64,000 nt of DNA from a virus. The position numbers and the translations under genes are program-made. The stretch lies in IMG/VR virus record IMGVR_UViG_3300042924_006768, positions 1 through 64,000 of that record. One strand, written 5' to 3'. This document shows, piece by piece, positions 40,928 through 49,468 of the stretch; position 1 is the stretch's first letter; each line of letters opens with the position of its first letter. The notes beneath the pieces are model-generated. The model made no database searches and was not told the origin of the DNA. It was given only the letters and a program-made list of their open reading frames with translations.

Positions 40928-41154
40928 TTATCAAATAATTCGAAGTCGGGATTAACGTGTCCACAATCATCACAACGATAAGTTGGGAATGGTACTAAGG
41001 TATCTTCAAAACTACCTATTAACATTTTAGAAACTTTTTTGATTAGAACTACTTCTTTAAAGTATTTTGACCCACACTCCTCACAGGTAATAGTTGGTTG
41101 TTCTTTAAGGTCAATTTTTGGTAGGTTTTGTTCTGTATTAATTAGGTTATCCAT
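40924..41154 (-). CDS. Zinc-ribbon protein
   Basis: A 76-residue protein with CEEC at residues 24-27 and CDDC near 63, the two knuckles of a zinc ribbon. VVLIKKVSKMLIGS is the conserved linker in related phage proteins. It may bind DNA or RNA polymerase; no function is known. Confidence 0.75.
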   Translation of the reverse strand: MDNLINTEQNLPKIDLKEQPTITCEECGSKYFKEVVLIKKVSKMLIGSFEDTLVPFPTYRCDDCGHVNPDFELFDK

Positions 41155-41155
41155 A

Positions 41156-41428
41156 TTATTCTACAATTATATTAAAATCTTCATTATCAATTTTATCCCA
41201 TTCGGTATCTTGGTTATTAAGTTCTTCCATCAAACTTTCATAAACATTACCATCCATAGGTTTCATATCCCAACCATTTTCCAAAATATAAGCTTGGATT
41301 TGGTCTTCATCCATACCATCCAATTCAGGATAATCTGTAATGTTAATAACCAATGGTTTTTTTCTAAGGTAAGTTGTAAAAGATTCATAAACTGAAACTT
41401 CAACTGATTCTAATTTCTGGTTTTCCAT
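41156..41428 (-). CDS. Acidic hypothetical protein
   Basis: A 90-residue very acidic protein (DYPELDGMDEDQIQAYILE). No family is recognised. It is 1 nt from the zinc-ribbon gene. Confidence 0.6.
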   Translation of the reverse strand: MENQKLESVEVSVYESFTTYLRKKPLVINITDYPELDGMDEDQIQAYILENGWDMKPMDGNVYESLMEELNNQDTEWDKIDNEDFNIIVE

Positions 41429-41430
41429 TT

Positions 41431-41616
41431 TTAATTATTGTTTTTGTAAATTAATTTATATGTTTCAGGTTCAATACCTACTATTTCTCTATCAGAGACA
41501 AACTTAACACCATTATAAATAATGGTATATTTTTTTTTCAACTTTTTCATTACTAGTTTAAATTCATCAAAATAATCTTTTTCCGTTTCCGTTTTTGAGT
41601 CTTCTAATAGTTCCAT
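41431..41616 (-). CDS. Small hypothetical protein
   Basis: A 61-residue charged protein starting MELLEDSKTETEKDYFDEF. No family is recognised. It is the first gene of the leftward replication/recombination run, facing the divergent restriction endonuclease gene across a 135-bp gap in which I see no exact promoter match. Confidence 0.55.
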   Translation of the reverse strand: MELLEDSKTETEKDYFDEFKLVMKKLKKKYTIIYNGVKFVSDREIVGIEPETYKLIYKNNN

Positions 41617-41751
41617 TTTTTTTATTTTTGATTATAGGATAAGGATATGAAATTTGTTTTTTAAAATCAACTTATACAAGTTTAAGATAAAAAAATATAC
41701 ACACTATAATATAAATCTAATTAAAATGTTATATCTTTAAAAGAAAAAACT

Positions 41752-42378
41752 ATGGCGTTATCCAAAGAAGATGGGTTCAAAATACGAGAAGAATATTCCA
41801 CAATCAAAGAAAAAATGGTGTGTGATAAACACAATTTAGTTCAGTTGGGTGGTTCTAAAACAAAGATAGATGGTTTTAGTAACGAAAAAAATGTAAGTAT
41901 AAAAAATGCAAGTGGTGTTAGTACACAAGTTCATCTAACTACTCAGAAAAGTTTCATAGAAAGTTTTGATATGAATTCTAATTGTGTTGAATTTATAAAG
42001 TTGTTTTGTGGTAATGAAACTATGAATAACTATGGTCGTGATAGATATCAGATTAATCAAATAGATTCAAAATTAGTAGATTCTTTCAAAGTTTTTTTAG
42101 ATGAAAACAAGGAAAGAATTATTGATTTGATAGTTAGAAATGGTCATAATATCACACATATCATTTTTAATGATATTAAGAAAAACAACGAGTACGAATT
42201 AACTTATCAAGAAATAATAAACAGAATTTCCAAGTGTGAATGGATTTTTATGAATGGTGGTATTCATCTTAAAGATGAAAATAAAAAAACTTATTTTCAC
42301 TTTCAAAGAGAGGGTAAAAGGAGTAAAACAAATAGATACAATGTTTTATGGCATATACATAAGAATCTATTTGTTTAG
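41752..42378 (+). CDS. Putative type II restriction endonuclease
   Basis: A 208-residue plus-strand gene convergent with, and overlapping by 12 nt, a DNA methyltransferase gene, the usual layout of restriction-modification pairs. The region KTKIDGFSNEKNVSIKNASG fits a PD-(D/E)xK core in which Asp is followed by SIKN. The C-terminal half is basic (REGKRSKTNRYN). No recognised close enzyme family; the assignment rests on gene neighbourhood plus a plausible nuclease core. It stands alone on the plus strand within a long leftward operon, which suggests recent insertion together with the methyltransferase. Confidence 0.6.
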   Translation: MALSKEDGFKIREEYSTIKEKMVCDKHNLVQLGGSKTKIDGFSNEKNVSIKNASGVSTQVHLTTQKSFIESFDMNSNCVEFIKLFCGNETMNNYGRDRYQINQIDSKLVDSFKVFLDENKERIIDLIVRNGHNITHIIFNDIKKNNEYELTYQEIINRISKCEWIFMNGGIHLKDENKKTYFHFQREGKRSKTNRYNVLWHIHKNLFV

Positions 42379-43080
42379 TCTTGATTCCGCTATTTCATAG
42401 TATTTTTTATCAAGTTCAATTCCTATATAATGTCTATCTAAAGTCTTAGCTACCTTAGTTGTTGTGCCCGAACCTAAAAATGGGTCTACTACCAAATCAT
42501 TAACTTCTGTGGTCAAAAGAATACAATTTTCGACCAACTTTTCAGGAAAAGGGGCGGGATGTTCACTCCCCTTATCAGGATTTATCGTCCAAATTTCAGA
42601 ATGAAATTGTTTATCTAAATTTTCCTTGTATGTTTTAGGTTTTCCTTTTGTCAACCAATAAATGTGTTCAGTACAAGGTAACAAAACATCTTTTCGAATA
42701 TTTGGACTTGATAGTCTATTCCAAATTATCAATTGATATAATGAAAGATTTGACTTACTGATAAAATCAGTTGGTAAATGAACTTTGTTATTGTGTCGTC
42801 TAGGTTTATGGTTAAAAAATATAGACCCTGTAGGTTTAATTATTCGCATCATCTCATTCAAGATTGTGACCATCCAATCATTATAGTCACTTTCTGAAAG
42901 ATTATCGTCATACTCAGAATAATCTATGTTAAATTTTTTCCATACTTGATTACCAGGTTTAATTTTTCCTCCAACAAGACCTTTTTTGTTGTATGGTGGG
43001 GAAGTTACAATAACATCAACTGAATCAGATTCGATTGATTTCATCATTTCTAAACAATCACCAAGTATTAATTTTTGCAT
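42367..43080 (-). CDS. Adenine-N6 or cytosine-N4 methyltransferase of the putative R-M pair
   Basis: A 237-residue beta-class amino-methyltransferase. Motif IV is TSPPYN at about residue 30, and motif I is VDPFLGSGTTTKVA near residue 205; GDCLEMM and HYIGIELDKKYYEIAE complete the pattern. Convergent overlap with the 41752 gene suggests it protects the same sequence that nuclease cuts. It is 6 nt from the RecB-like gene upstream, so it could also be transcribed with the replication operon. Confidence 0.93.
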   Translation of the reverse strand: MQKLILGDCLEMMKSIESDSVDVIVTSPPYNKKGLVGGKIKPGNQVWKKFNIDYSEYDDNLSESDYNDWMVTILNEMMRIIKPTGSIFFNHKPRRHNNKVHLPTDFISKSNLSLYQLIIWNRLSSPNIRKDVLLPCTEHIYWLTKGKPKTYKENLDKQFHSEIWTINPDKGSEHPAPFPEKLVENCILLTTEVNDLVVDPFLGSGTTTKVAKTLDRHYIGIELDKKYYEIAESRLNK

Positions 43081-43085
43081 ATGTT

Positions 43086-43931
43086 TTAAAATATTTTAAG
43101 ATTCATCACCTGAGTTATAACCGACATAGGAATTCTAAATTCTTCAAATGTACCATTGTCTTTTAACAATACTATTATAGCCCCAAATAGTCCAATTTTT
43201 TCATATTTACTTCCTTTCAACATCTTAAATAATAATCTTAAATATAGTGGAAGTTGAATGTAATAGTGTCCCAAAGCATTATTTGGTAATTTATTGAAGG
43301 GGTACTTCATTGGTTTGGTAAATTGATTAGATTCAAAGTTTTTTGGTTTGTTAGTTTTATAATCACCACAGAAAATACCTATTTGGTTTTTTTCTTTATT
43401 TTCAATTAACCACATTTGGTCGGGTTGTCCAACATATTGTAATTCGTTATCACCTAATACCATTTCAGTATCTAGTAAAACCGCACCTCTTTCTTTCATT
43501 AATTCCAAATAATTACCACCAGCACTAACCATTCTATCACTCTTCAATATTTGTTCAAAATCACAATCAAATATGGGTTGTCTAACTTCTTTTTCGATAT
43601 CAAACATTTCCAATGATTTTTGTTCCAACAAATAGTGAGTTCTACTCCCCAAGTTAGTAGAATATGTACCAGCATCAGCCCATTCTTTTAATAATTTTTG
43701 TTGTTCTTCAACATCACCTTTGGCCTTTTTTAATGCAATTTCTTCAGCTGGAAACTCATCGTAATATTTTTTAATAATCTTTGATACGGAATACCAATCA
43801 TCTTTCAGTTTTCCATTGATATCCAACATTGTATATTTATGAGCTTCTTCCTCAAATGTAAGTTGTAGTTCTTTTTGTCTATTCCCCACTATTTCCAATA
43901 TCTCATCTCTTACTTTATATAAATCTGTCAT
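43086..43931 (-). CDS. RecB/Cas4-type PD-(D/E)xK exonuclease
   Basis: A 281-residue nuclease. Core motifs are GSRTHYLLEQ (helix with His), YVGQPDQMWL (Asp), IFCGDYKTNKP (D-x-K) and HYYIQLPLYL (QxxxY). That is the RecB-family order. It probably takes part in phage recombination or host DNA degradation; it is conserved beside the primase in related phages. It overlaps the primase gene by 4 nt. Confidence 0.88.
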   Translation of the reverse strand: MTDLYKVRDEILEIVGNRQKELQLTFEEEAHKYTMLDINGKLKDDWYSVSKIIKKYYDEFPAEEIALKKAKGDVEEQQKLLKEWADAGTYSTNLGSRTHYLLEQKSLEMFDIEKEVRQPIFDCDFEQILKSDRMVSAGGNYLELMKERGAVLLDTEMVLGDNELQYVGQPDQMWLIENKEKNQIGIFCGDYKTNKPKNFESNQFTKPMKYPFNKLPNNALGHYYIQLPLYLRLLFKMLKGSKYEKIGLFGAIIVLLKDNGTFEEFRIPMSVITQVMNLKIF

Positions 43932-44830
43932 CTTATTGTTATGTAATATTCATTTATGTTTCCCCTCAAATCAGCAATGTCCTTATCAAGTGGTAATTTT
44001 ACAATCTTTATTCTTCCATATAATTCACCACCATTTAACTCGTGGTACAAACTTACAGCATTATCATAAGCATCACCATCCAATGCAATTGTTATATTTC
44101 CTTTAGCTTTGTCATATAAAGTATTAAATAATAACGAACTCATATGTTTCCCTAACATCGGAATACTATTTGGTATAAAGATAGAATCAAATGCTCCCTC
44201 AACCAAGGTAATATCTTTTTCCCAATCAATCAAACTCTCAAAAAAAATAATTTCATCTTTGGCTGATTCAGGGTTCTTATATTTGGCCTTAGTATGTAAA
44301 TCCCAACTTCTCGCAATATAATAATTTAATTCGTCTTTTTTATCATAAGATGGAATTATAATTCTACCTGCGTGACTACCATTATCACAAAATCCAATAC
44401 CATATCTTTCAATAATTTCATCAGTAATGCCTCTATTAGTTAAATAATTGTAGGCTTGTCTTCTTACAGGATAGATACTTGAAACTTCGTTGAACTTTTT
44501 AAAATGTTCAGGTAATTTAAGTTTTTGAGTTTTTTTATAATTGGTTGGTTTGTTTTCCTCAGGGGCTAATATGGAATATGTTTTATAATGTGATTTTTTA
44601 CCATATTTTTTTATCAACTTTCCAAGTGACCCGTGCATATTGTCCGTATCACCACAACTCCAACAATGAAATAGATGTTTGAAATAATTAATCTCCAAAT
44701 TACCCTTATTTTTACCTTCATCACAATTAGGACAATTGTATGAAACTTGACATTTGGACTCATAATGTTGTTTTTCCTTTCCAAATATGTCATTGAGTAA
44801 ATCTACTATTATTTCATTATCGTCAGCCAT
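43928..44830 (-). CDS. DNA primase (zinc finger plus TOPRIM)
   Basis: About 300 residues from ATG 44830 (MADDNEIIVDLL); an earlier GTG at 44839 is less likely. An N-terminal zinc finger (CPNC ... CWSC) at residues 35-60 is followed by a linker and a TOPRIM region with LVEGAFDSIF and IALDGDAYDNA. It is DnaG-like and makes RNA primers for lagging-strand synthesis. The helicase-binding domain is not evident. No helicase gene lies in the window. Confidence 0.88.
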   Translation of the reverse strand: MADDNEIIVDLLNDIFGKEKQHYESKCQVSYNCPNCDEGKNKGNLEINYFKHLFHCWSCGDTDNMHGSLGKLIKKYGKKSHYKTYSILAPEENKPTNYKKTQKLKLPEHFKKFNEVSSIYPVRRQAYNYLTNRGITDEIIERYGIGFCDNGSHAGRIIIPSYDKKDELNYYIARSWDLHTKAKYKNPESAKDEIIFFESLIDWEKDITLVEGAFDSIFIPNSIPMLGKHMSSLLFNTLYDKAKGNITIALDGDAYDNAVSLYHELNGGELYGRIKIVKLPLDKDIADLRGNINEYYITIR

Positions 44831-44857
44831 AATATTCACAAAGTTTTACTACCTAAT

Positions 44858-44865
44858 ATATTTAT
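44858..44865 (+). promoter_or_regulatory. Candidate late-promoter motif ATATTTAT
   Basis: Plus-strand ATATTTAT 18 nt upstream of the first gene of the plus-strand structural block (44884). Confidence 0.5.
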
Positions 44866-44883
44866 AAAAAACAATTTTGTCAA

Positions 44884-45099
44884 ATGCCAACAACGATAAC
44901 AATAAATGGAGTTTCAGGTGCAACACCTTTTGACATTTATTTATGTGATGATCCCCTAACAACTTGTGTGTATGTAAATACCATAACTGGTGGGACTTAT
45001 TCTTTTGATGTACCTCTAATTATGGATGGTCAACTATCATATAACCTTAAAGTTGTTGACGATAATAATTGTGAAATAATCTCCAATTTAGTAGTATAA
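44884..45099 (+). CDS. Small virion-type protein
   Basis: A 71-residue beta-rich protein (ITINGVSGATPFDIYLC). It is a paralogue of the 47036-47335 gene: IYLCDDPLTTCVYVNTI against IYICDIFGSQCILVAYI. First gene of the plus-strand block; structural role inferred from context. Confidence 0.6.
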   Translation: MPTTITINGVSGATPFDIYLCDDPLTTCVYVNTITGGTYSFDVPLIMDGQLSYNLKVVDDNNCEIISNLVV

Positions 45100-45102
45100 T
45101 AA

Positions 45103-47013
45103 ATGAGTTCAGGTTATACCATTGTCAATACAGCGTCTACGATATATTCAGGTTTTACTTTTACAAATTACTTGGGTAATCAACACACAATATTCTTACC
45201 ACCTAATGTAACTTATTATATTGCTGGTTCAGGAGTAACATCACCATCAGTAGATTTGGTTTTAACAAATTTGGGCGCTTTAGATGGATATTTGAATTGG
45301 CAAGGATGTTGTGATGGAACTGACATAAGTGTAGCTGTTGTTACTGGGTCAACTTTATCACCATCGGGTGTGTTCACTAATATGGGTTACATTGGAAGAG
45401 CTAATGGAGTTGATTATCTGTATGGTTGTTATAAAACTCAAAGTATTACTGATTCTGCAATATACACAGAGTATACAGTATTTGCTTCAGGTTCTACATA
45501 TGTGGATTGTAATGATTGTATAGCTAATAACCAGTGTGACATAGAGGAATGTTGTATTTTACTTCATGTTGAAAACTTTGAGCTAAATTATTATAGAAGT
45601 TTATTTACTGAATCAATAATAAACGGAAGACAATATTACATATTTGATAATTTTCAAGGAGAAACAATAATACTTTTTTGGGATTTATTTTTGCAACAAT
45701 GGTTTTTAAATAATTTGACAACACCTGAAACATTTGATTTGGGAGGTTACGGATTCACAACAGGTTATTGTCCAACTAATGCAACTTTACTTATTGATGA
45801 TACAATTTTAACAAATGGATTTTCAGCATATGTCACGACAACTTCATTTGTTTGTTCAGGATGTCCACCAACTTATTGTATAACAAATACAGGTTTAGGT
45901 TATGATGACAACTTTGTATCAGCAGGTACTTATAATGGTGACACATATTGGTCAGGAATTACAAATGGTGATTTCATATATTACACAACGGGAGGTACTT
46001 GGTGTTTATCAACTACATTGGGTGGTTTCTGTCTTTTGGAAGGACCTTATCCGTGTAACTCAAATTGTCCTGATTTGTGTGATGATTATGTTTTCAGTGG
46101 TAATTGTCCCACACCAACTCCAACACCAACAGTAAATTGTTCTGTTTTAGATTTTTCTGCAATATTTGATTGTGAAGTCACACCAACTCCAAGTGTAACC
46201 CCAACAATTTCAGTAACACCAACAATAACTCCAACACCAACTCCAAGTGATCCTTGTGGTGGTAGAGCTGTAGATGTGACAATAACTGGGTACACACCAA
46301 CACCAACTTCAACACAAACACCCACACCAACTCCAACGCCTGCTGTAACATATGCTTGTAGTATATCAGGTAATGTTGTGTTCAATACAGTTCAAGGTGA
46401 TATAATCTGTCCTATGAGTAAACAATTTCAAGATTGTTACAATGGACAAATGTATTATACAACTTTACCTATTCCTTTACCATCTGGTGGAACTTTGACT
46501 AAGTTTGCAATTTATAAAGCAGACATAAATGGAGTATCAAAATGTGTATCCTTTGTTGGTATCAACTTGAGTGTAATAGGGGTTGACATAATTGATGTTA
46601 CTGACGGACCTTTAGGTTTCTCAAATTTGAATGAATGTTATTTGTGTACTCCAAATGTAACCGTAACACCTACAATATCATCCACTCCAAGTATTACACC
46701 AACAATTACACCTACACCAACACCATCCGTTGCAATTGGTTATTATGTATATCAAAAATGTGGAACTAATCAGTATATAATTCAAACTTTACCTGGCCCA
46801 ACTTCGACAGAGGGTCAAGTGTTCAAAGACCCTGAGGCTTTTGAATTCAATGAATGTTGGCAATTCCTATACTATTCTGTGACTTATCCTGATTTACCAC
46901 CTAGTTCAATATATAGTAACTTCTCAGGTAATTATTTCCCAGAATATGGTTTCAACTTCTATGATAGTTGTGATGATTGTTTTGGGGTGTTCAGTACACT
47001 CACAGGAATATAA
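45103..47013 (+). CDS. Putative fibre or decoration protein with Thr-Pro stalks
   Basis: A 636-residue, Cys- and aromatic-rich beta protein in modules. Two Thr/Pro stretches (about residues 340-410, for example TPTPTPTV and VTPTISVTPTITPT, and about 525-545) separate globular units with paired cysteines (CCDGTD, CDIEECC, CDDCFG). Such TP stalks are flexible spacers and possible glycosylation sites. It is 3 nt after the small 44884 gene. A tail fibre or capsid decoration role is inferred. Confidence 0.6.
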   Translation: MSSGYTIVNTASTIYSGFTFTNYLGNQHTIFLPPNVTYYIAGSGVTSPSVDLVLTNLGALDGYLNWQGCCDGTDISVAVVTGSTLSPSGVFTNMGYIGRANGVDYLYGCYKTQSITDSAIYTEYTVFASGSTYVDCNDCIANNQCDIEECCILLHVENFELNYYRSLFTESIINGRQYYIFDNFQGETIILFWDLFLQQWFLNNLTTPETFDLGGYGFTTGYCPTNATLLIDDTILTNGFSAYVTTTSFVCSGCPPTYCITNTGLGYDDNFVSAGTYNGDTYWSGITNGDFIYYTTGGTWCLSTTLGGFCLLEGPYPCNSNCPDLCDDYVFSGNCPTPTPTPTVNCSVLDFSAIFDCEVTPTPSVTPTISVTPTITPTPTPSDPCGGRAVDVTITGYTPTPTSTQTPTPTPTPAVTYACSISGNVVFNTVQGDIICPMSKQFQDCYNGQMYYTTLPIPLPSGGTLTKFAIYKADINGVSKCVSFVGINLSVIGVDIIDVTDGPLGFSNLNECYLCTPNVTVTPTISSTPSITPTITPTPTPSVAIGYYVYQKCGTNQYIIQTLPGPTSTEGQVFKDPEAFEFNECWQFLYYSVTYPDLPPSSIYSNFSGNYFPEYGFNFYDSCDDCFGVFSTLTGI

Positions 47014-47035
47014 GTAGGAGGATATTTAAGAGTAT

Positions 47036-47335
47036 ATGACCTCACTTCAATTCACTCAAATAGCTGGTTTAAATTATCCATACACAATTTATATATGTGA
47101 TATATTTGGTAGTCAATGTATTTTAGTTGCGTACATTGATACTTATGTCCCATTAAATAATACATTCGTTCTCCCACCACAATTTAATACAGCACCAGCA
47201 ATTGGTGTTAAAGTAATAACAGCGGATGGGTGTGAAAAATTTAAGGTTATATATTGTAGTGATGATATAAAAGACTTTATGGATTTGGATGATTTCTTTT
47301 TTATGGATGGTGTTGGATATTTCTTTATGTCTTAA
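47036..47335 (+). CDS. Small virion-type protein, paralogue of the 44884 gene
   Basis: A 99-residue protein related to the 71-residue product of the 44884 gene, with an additional acidic/aromatic C-terminus (DLDDFFFMDGVGYFFMS). The two copies flank the TP-stalk protein. Structural role inferred. Confidence 0.6.
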   Translation: MTSLQFTQIAGLNYPYTIYICDIFGSQCILVAYIDTYVPLNNTFVLPPQFNTAPAIGVKVITADGCEKFKVIYCSDDIKDFMDLDDFFFMDGVGYFFMS

Positions 47336-47343
47336 GTATTTAT
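47336..47343 (+). promoter_or_regulatory. Candidate late-promoter motif GTATTTAT
   Basis: Plus-strand GTATTTAT within the palindrome TATTTATAAATA, 12 nt before the ATG at 47356. The symmetry means it could also fire on the minus strand. Confidence 0.4.
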
Positions 47344-47355
47344 AAATAAAAAAGA

Positions 47356-48171
47356 ATGGCATTTCTTACCGATAGAACTTTAGCAACTGGTGTAACATTT
47401 AATGATTTGATTCACATTGTTATAACAGGAGATACATCACAAAATCCTGCAGGTTCTTCTTATAAAGCAACAATTCAACAAGTTACTAATTTAGTACAAT
47501 CAGTATACATTACTGGTGGTACTTATAATTCCTCAACTGGTGTAATAACATTTACTAATAGTTCTGGTGGTACTTTTTCAGTTTCAGGATTTGTTACAGG
47601 ATTTACAGACACAAGTGTTACCGCTTTTACTTACAATAATAATACATTTACTTTATCTGAAAGTGATGGAAGTTCATTTTCTGTAAATGTTAATACTATG
47701 ACTGGTTTAACAATTAATGGAAATTTATCAGTCACGGGAACAACTAATAGTGGAACAATATCAGCAACGACATATCAAAATTTACCAACGGACATAAGGG
47801 TTACTGGTGGTACATTTTCGGCGGGAACATTAACACTTGTAAATAATACTGGTGGTACTTTTAATGTTATAGGTGTAGGTACTTCCACCGAATCAACAAC
47901 TGGTATATCAACTTCAGCTATTACATTAGTTACAGGTTATAGTTATAATGGAATAAGTTACTCAGGTAATGTTGATGTCACTTTATTTTCACCCTCAGGT
48001 ATTCAAGGATATAAATTAACAATCAAAGACGAAGGTGGTTATGCAGGTTCTTATAGAATTCGTGTTACACCAGTCTCAGGTACAATAGATGGAAACTCTT
48101 ACATTGATATGAACATAAACTATATGTCACTTACATTTGTGGCAAGAAATAATAATTGGTGGATAATATAA
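47356..48171 (+). CDS. Fibre-like structural protein
   Basis: A 271-residue Gly/Thr/Ser-rich beta protein with repeated phrases such as VTGGTFSAGTLTLVNNTGG and YITGGTYNSSTG. This repetitive strand-turn pattern is usual in phage fibres. The C-terminus ends in aromatic residues (NNNWWII). It ends 1 nt before the 48173 gene, so the two are co-transcribed. Confidence 0.65.
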   Translation: MAFLTDRTLATGVTFNDLIHIVITGDTSQNPAGSSYKATIQQVTNLVQSVYITGGTYNSSTGVITFTNSSGGTFSVSGFVTGFTDTSVTAFTYNNNTFTLSESDGSSFSVNVNTMTGLTINGNLSVTGTTNSGTISATTYQNLPTDIRVTGGTFSAGTLTLVNNTGGTFNVIGVGTSTESTTGISTSAITLVTGYSYNGISYSGNVDVTLFSPSGIQGYKLTIKDEGGYAGSYRIRVTPVSGTIDGNSYIDMNINYMSLTFVARNNNWWII

Positions 48172-48172
48172 T

Positions 48173-49387
48173 ATGGCATACATTTTTAATAATTCAGTAA
48201 AATATTCTGATGGTCCTAACTTGGACGCATTCGGTAGATTAAGGACTGCCGCAGTTCAAAATCTTTTGGATATTAAACATACATTTGATAAAAATCCACT
48301 TCAGGTTAGTGAAGTAACTGCAGGTACTGCAACATCAGTATTTAGTCAACAATATGCGAGGGTCAGAATGTCAACATCGGCTAACAACGATTTAGTTATT
48401 CGTAAAACTAAAACACATCCAATTTACCAACCAGGTAAAAGTCAGTTGTTTGAGGGAAGTTTTAGTAATTTTCAAATTGAAACTAATATAATCAAAAGAA
48501 TTGGTTGTTTTCAATCAACTACTGGTTCACCATATAATTCAGTGTTTGATGGTTACTTTTTGGAAAGTAATGGTGTTACTAGTGCAATAACATTTAATAT
48601 ATTCTTAAGTGGTTCTTGTACTTTTAGTGCTGACTCAACAACTTGGAACTCAACCGAATTCGACCCAAATAATTTTGATTGGGCTGAAACAAATCTAATG
48701 ACTGTAGATTATCAATGGTTAGGTGTAGGTAGAGTGAGATTTGGTATGGTTTTATCAGGTCAAACATTCTATTTTTTAGATTATACCGCAGCAAACAATA
48801 TACCAACTGTTTATATGTCATCACCAAATCAACCAATAAGATATGAAATTAGACAAGTTGGTGCTGGTTCAGGTTATTTTGATATGATTTGTTCTCAAAC
48901 TTCAACTGAAGGTGCTCTAAATGGTTTATATTCAACAGTTTCAATTCCTTACACCGCAACAACCACGATGGCTACCTCAGGTACAAAATATCCATATATT
49001 GGATATAGATTAAAACAAAATTACATTGGTGTAACATCTCAGTTTGACACAATCAGTATCTTAAACACTTCAAACGATAATTACTTGTTGACTATGGAAT
49101 TCAATCCAACATTATCTTCAACGCCAAGTTGGACTGATATACCTAACTCACCTTTTCAATATTCTTTAAGTGATGGAACTCCAACAATAACAACACCAGG
49201 ACACGTAATGACATCATTAATTGGTCAGGCTGGTACATCTGCTTTAACGACCACTAAATTAGATGACAATCAAATAAGAGTTGGTTCAAATGTTAATGGT
49301 ACTTTAGATGAAATGTGGTTATGTATAACACCATTAGGTGTAAATGCTACTTTTATTGGGGCTGCGGATGTTTTATATTATTTATAA
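48173..49387 (+). CDS. Structural protein (DAFGRLR type)
   Basis: A 404-residue protein starting with NNSVKYSDGPNLDAFGRLRT, a phrase common in virion proteins of marine phages; then FDKNPLQVSE and a long beta domain (KSQLFEGSFSNFQ, VDYQWLGVGRVRFG). I regard it as a virion component, perhaps a tail or head-associated fibre. No enzymatic motif. Confidence 0.75.
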   Translation: MAYIFNNSVKYSDGPNLDAFGRLRTAAVQNLLDIKHTFDKNPLQVSEVTAGTATSVFSQQYARVRMSTSANNDLVIRKTKTHPIYQPGKSQLFEGSFSNFQIETNIIKRIGCFQSTTGSPYNSVFDGYFLESNGVTSAITFNIFLSGSCTFSADSTTWNSTEFDPNNFDWAETNLMTVDYQWLGVGRVRFGMVLSGQTFYFLDYTAANNIPTVYMSSPNQPIRYEIRQVGAGSGYFDMICSQTSTEGALNGLYSTVSIPYTATTTMATSGTKYPYIGYRLKQNYIGVTSQFDTISILNTSNDNYLLTMEFNPTLSSTPSWTDIPNSPFQYSLSDGTPTITTPGHVMTSLIGQAGTSALTTTKLDDNQIRVGSNVNGTLDEMWLCITPLGVNATFIGAADVLYYL

Positions 49388-49437
49388 TGTCAAATAATCC
49401 TCTATAATTTTTTTAAAAAAATAAAAATAGTGACAAC

Positions 49438-49445
49438 ATATTTAT
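49438..49445 (+). promoter_or_regulatory. Candidate late-promoter motif ATATTTAT
   Basis: Plus-strand ATATTTAT 23 nt before the 49469 gene, in an 81-bp A/T-rich gap. Confidence 0.45.
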
Positions 49446-49468
49446 CATAAGGATAAGTATAAAATTTT

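Noticed and set aside
46100-46350. CRISPR-like or tandem DNA repeat in the 45103 gene
   Set aside because: The short ACACCAACTCC-type repeats are codons of Thr-Pro stalks; there are no regular spacers. No CRISPR array was seen anywhere in the window.
46086-46385. Minus-strand Gly-Val repeat protein
   Set aside because: It is the reverse complement of Thr-Pro codon repeats in the 45103 gene.
47016-47021. AGGAGG as Shine-Dalgarno of the 47036 gene
   Set aside because: It lies 14 nt from the ATG, beyond normal spacing, and most genes here have A-rich leaders without such a site.
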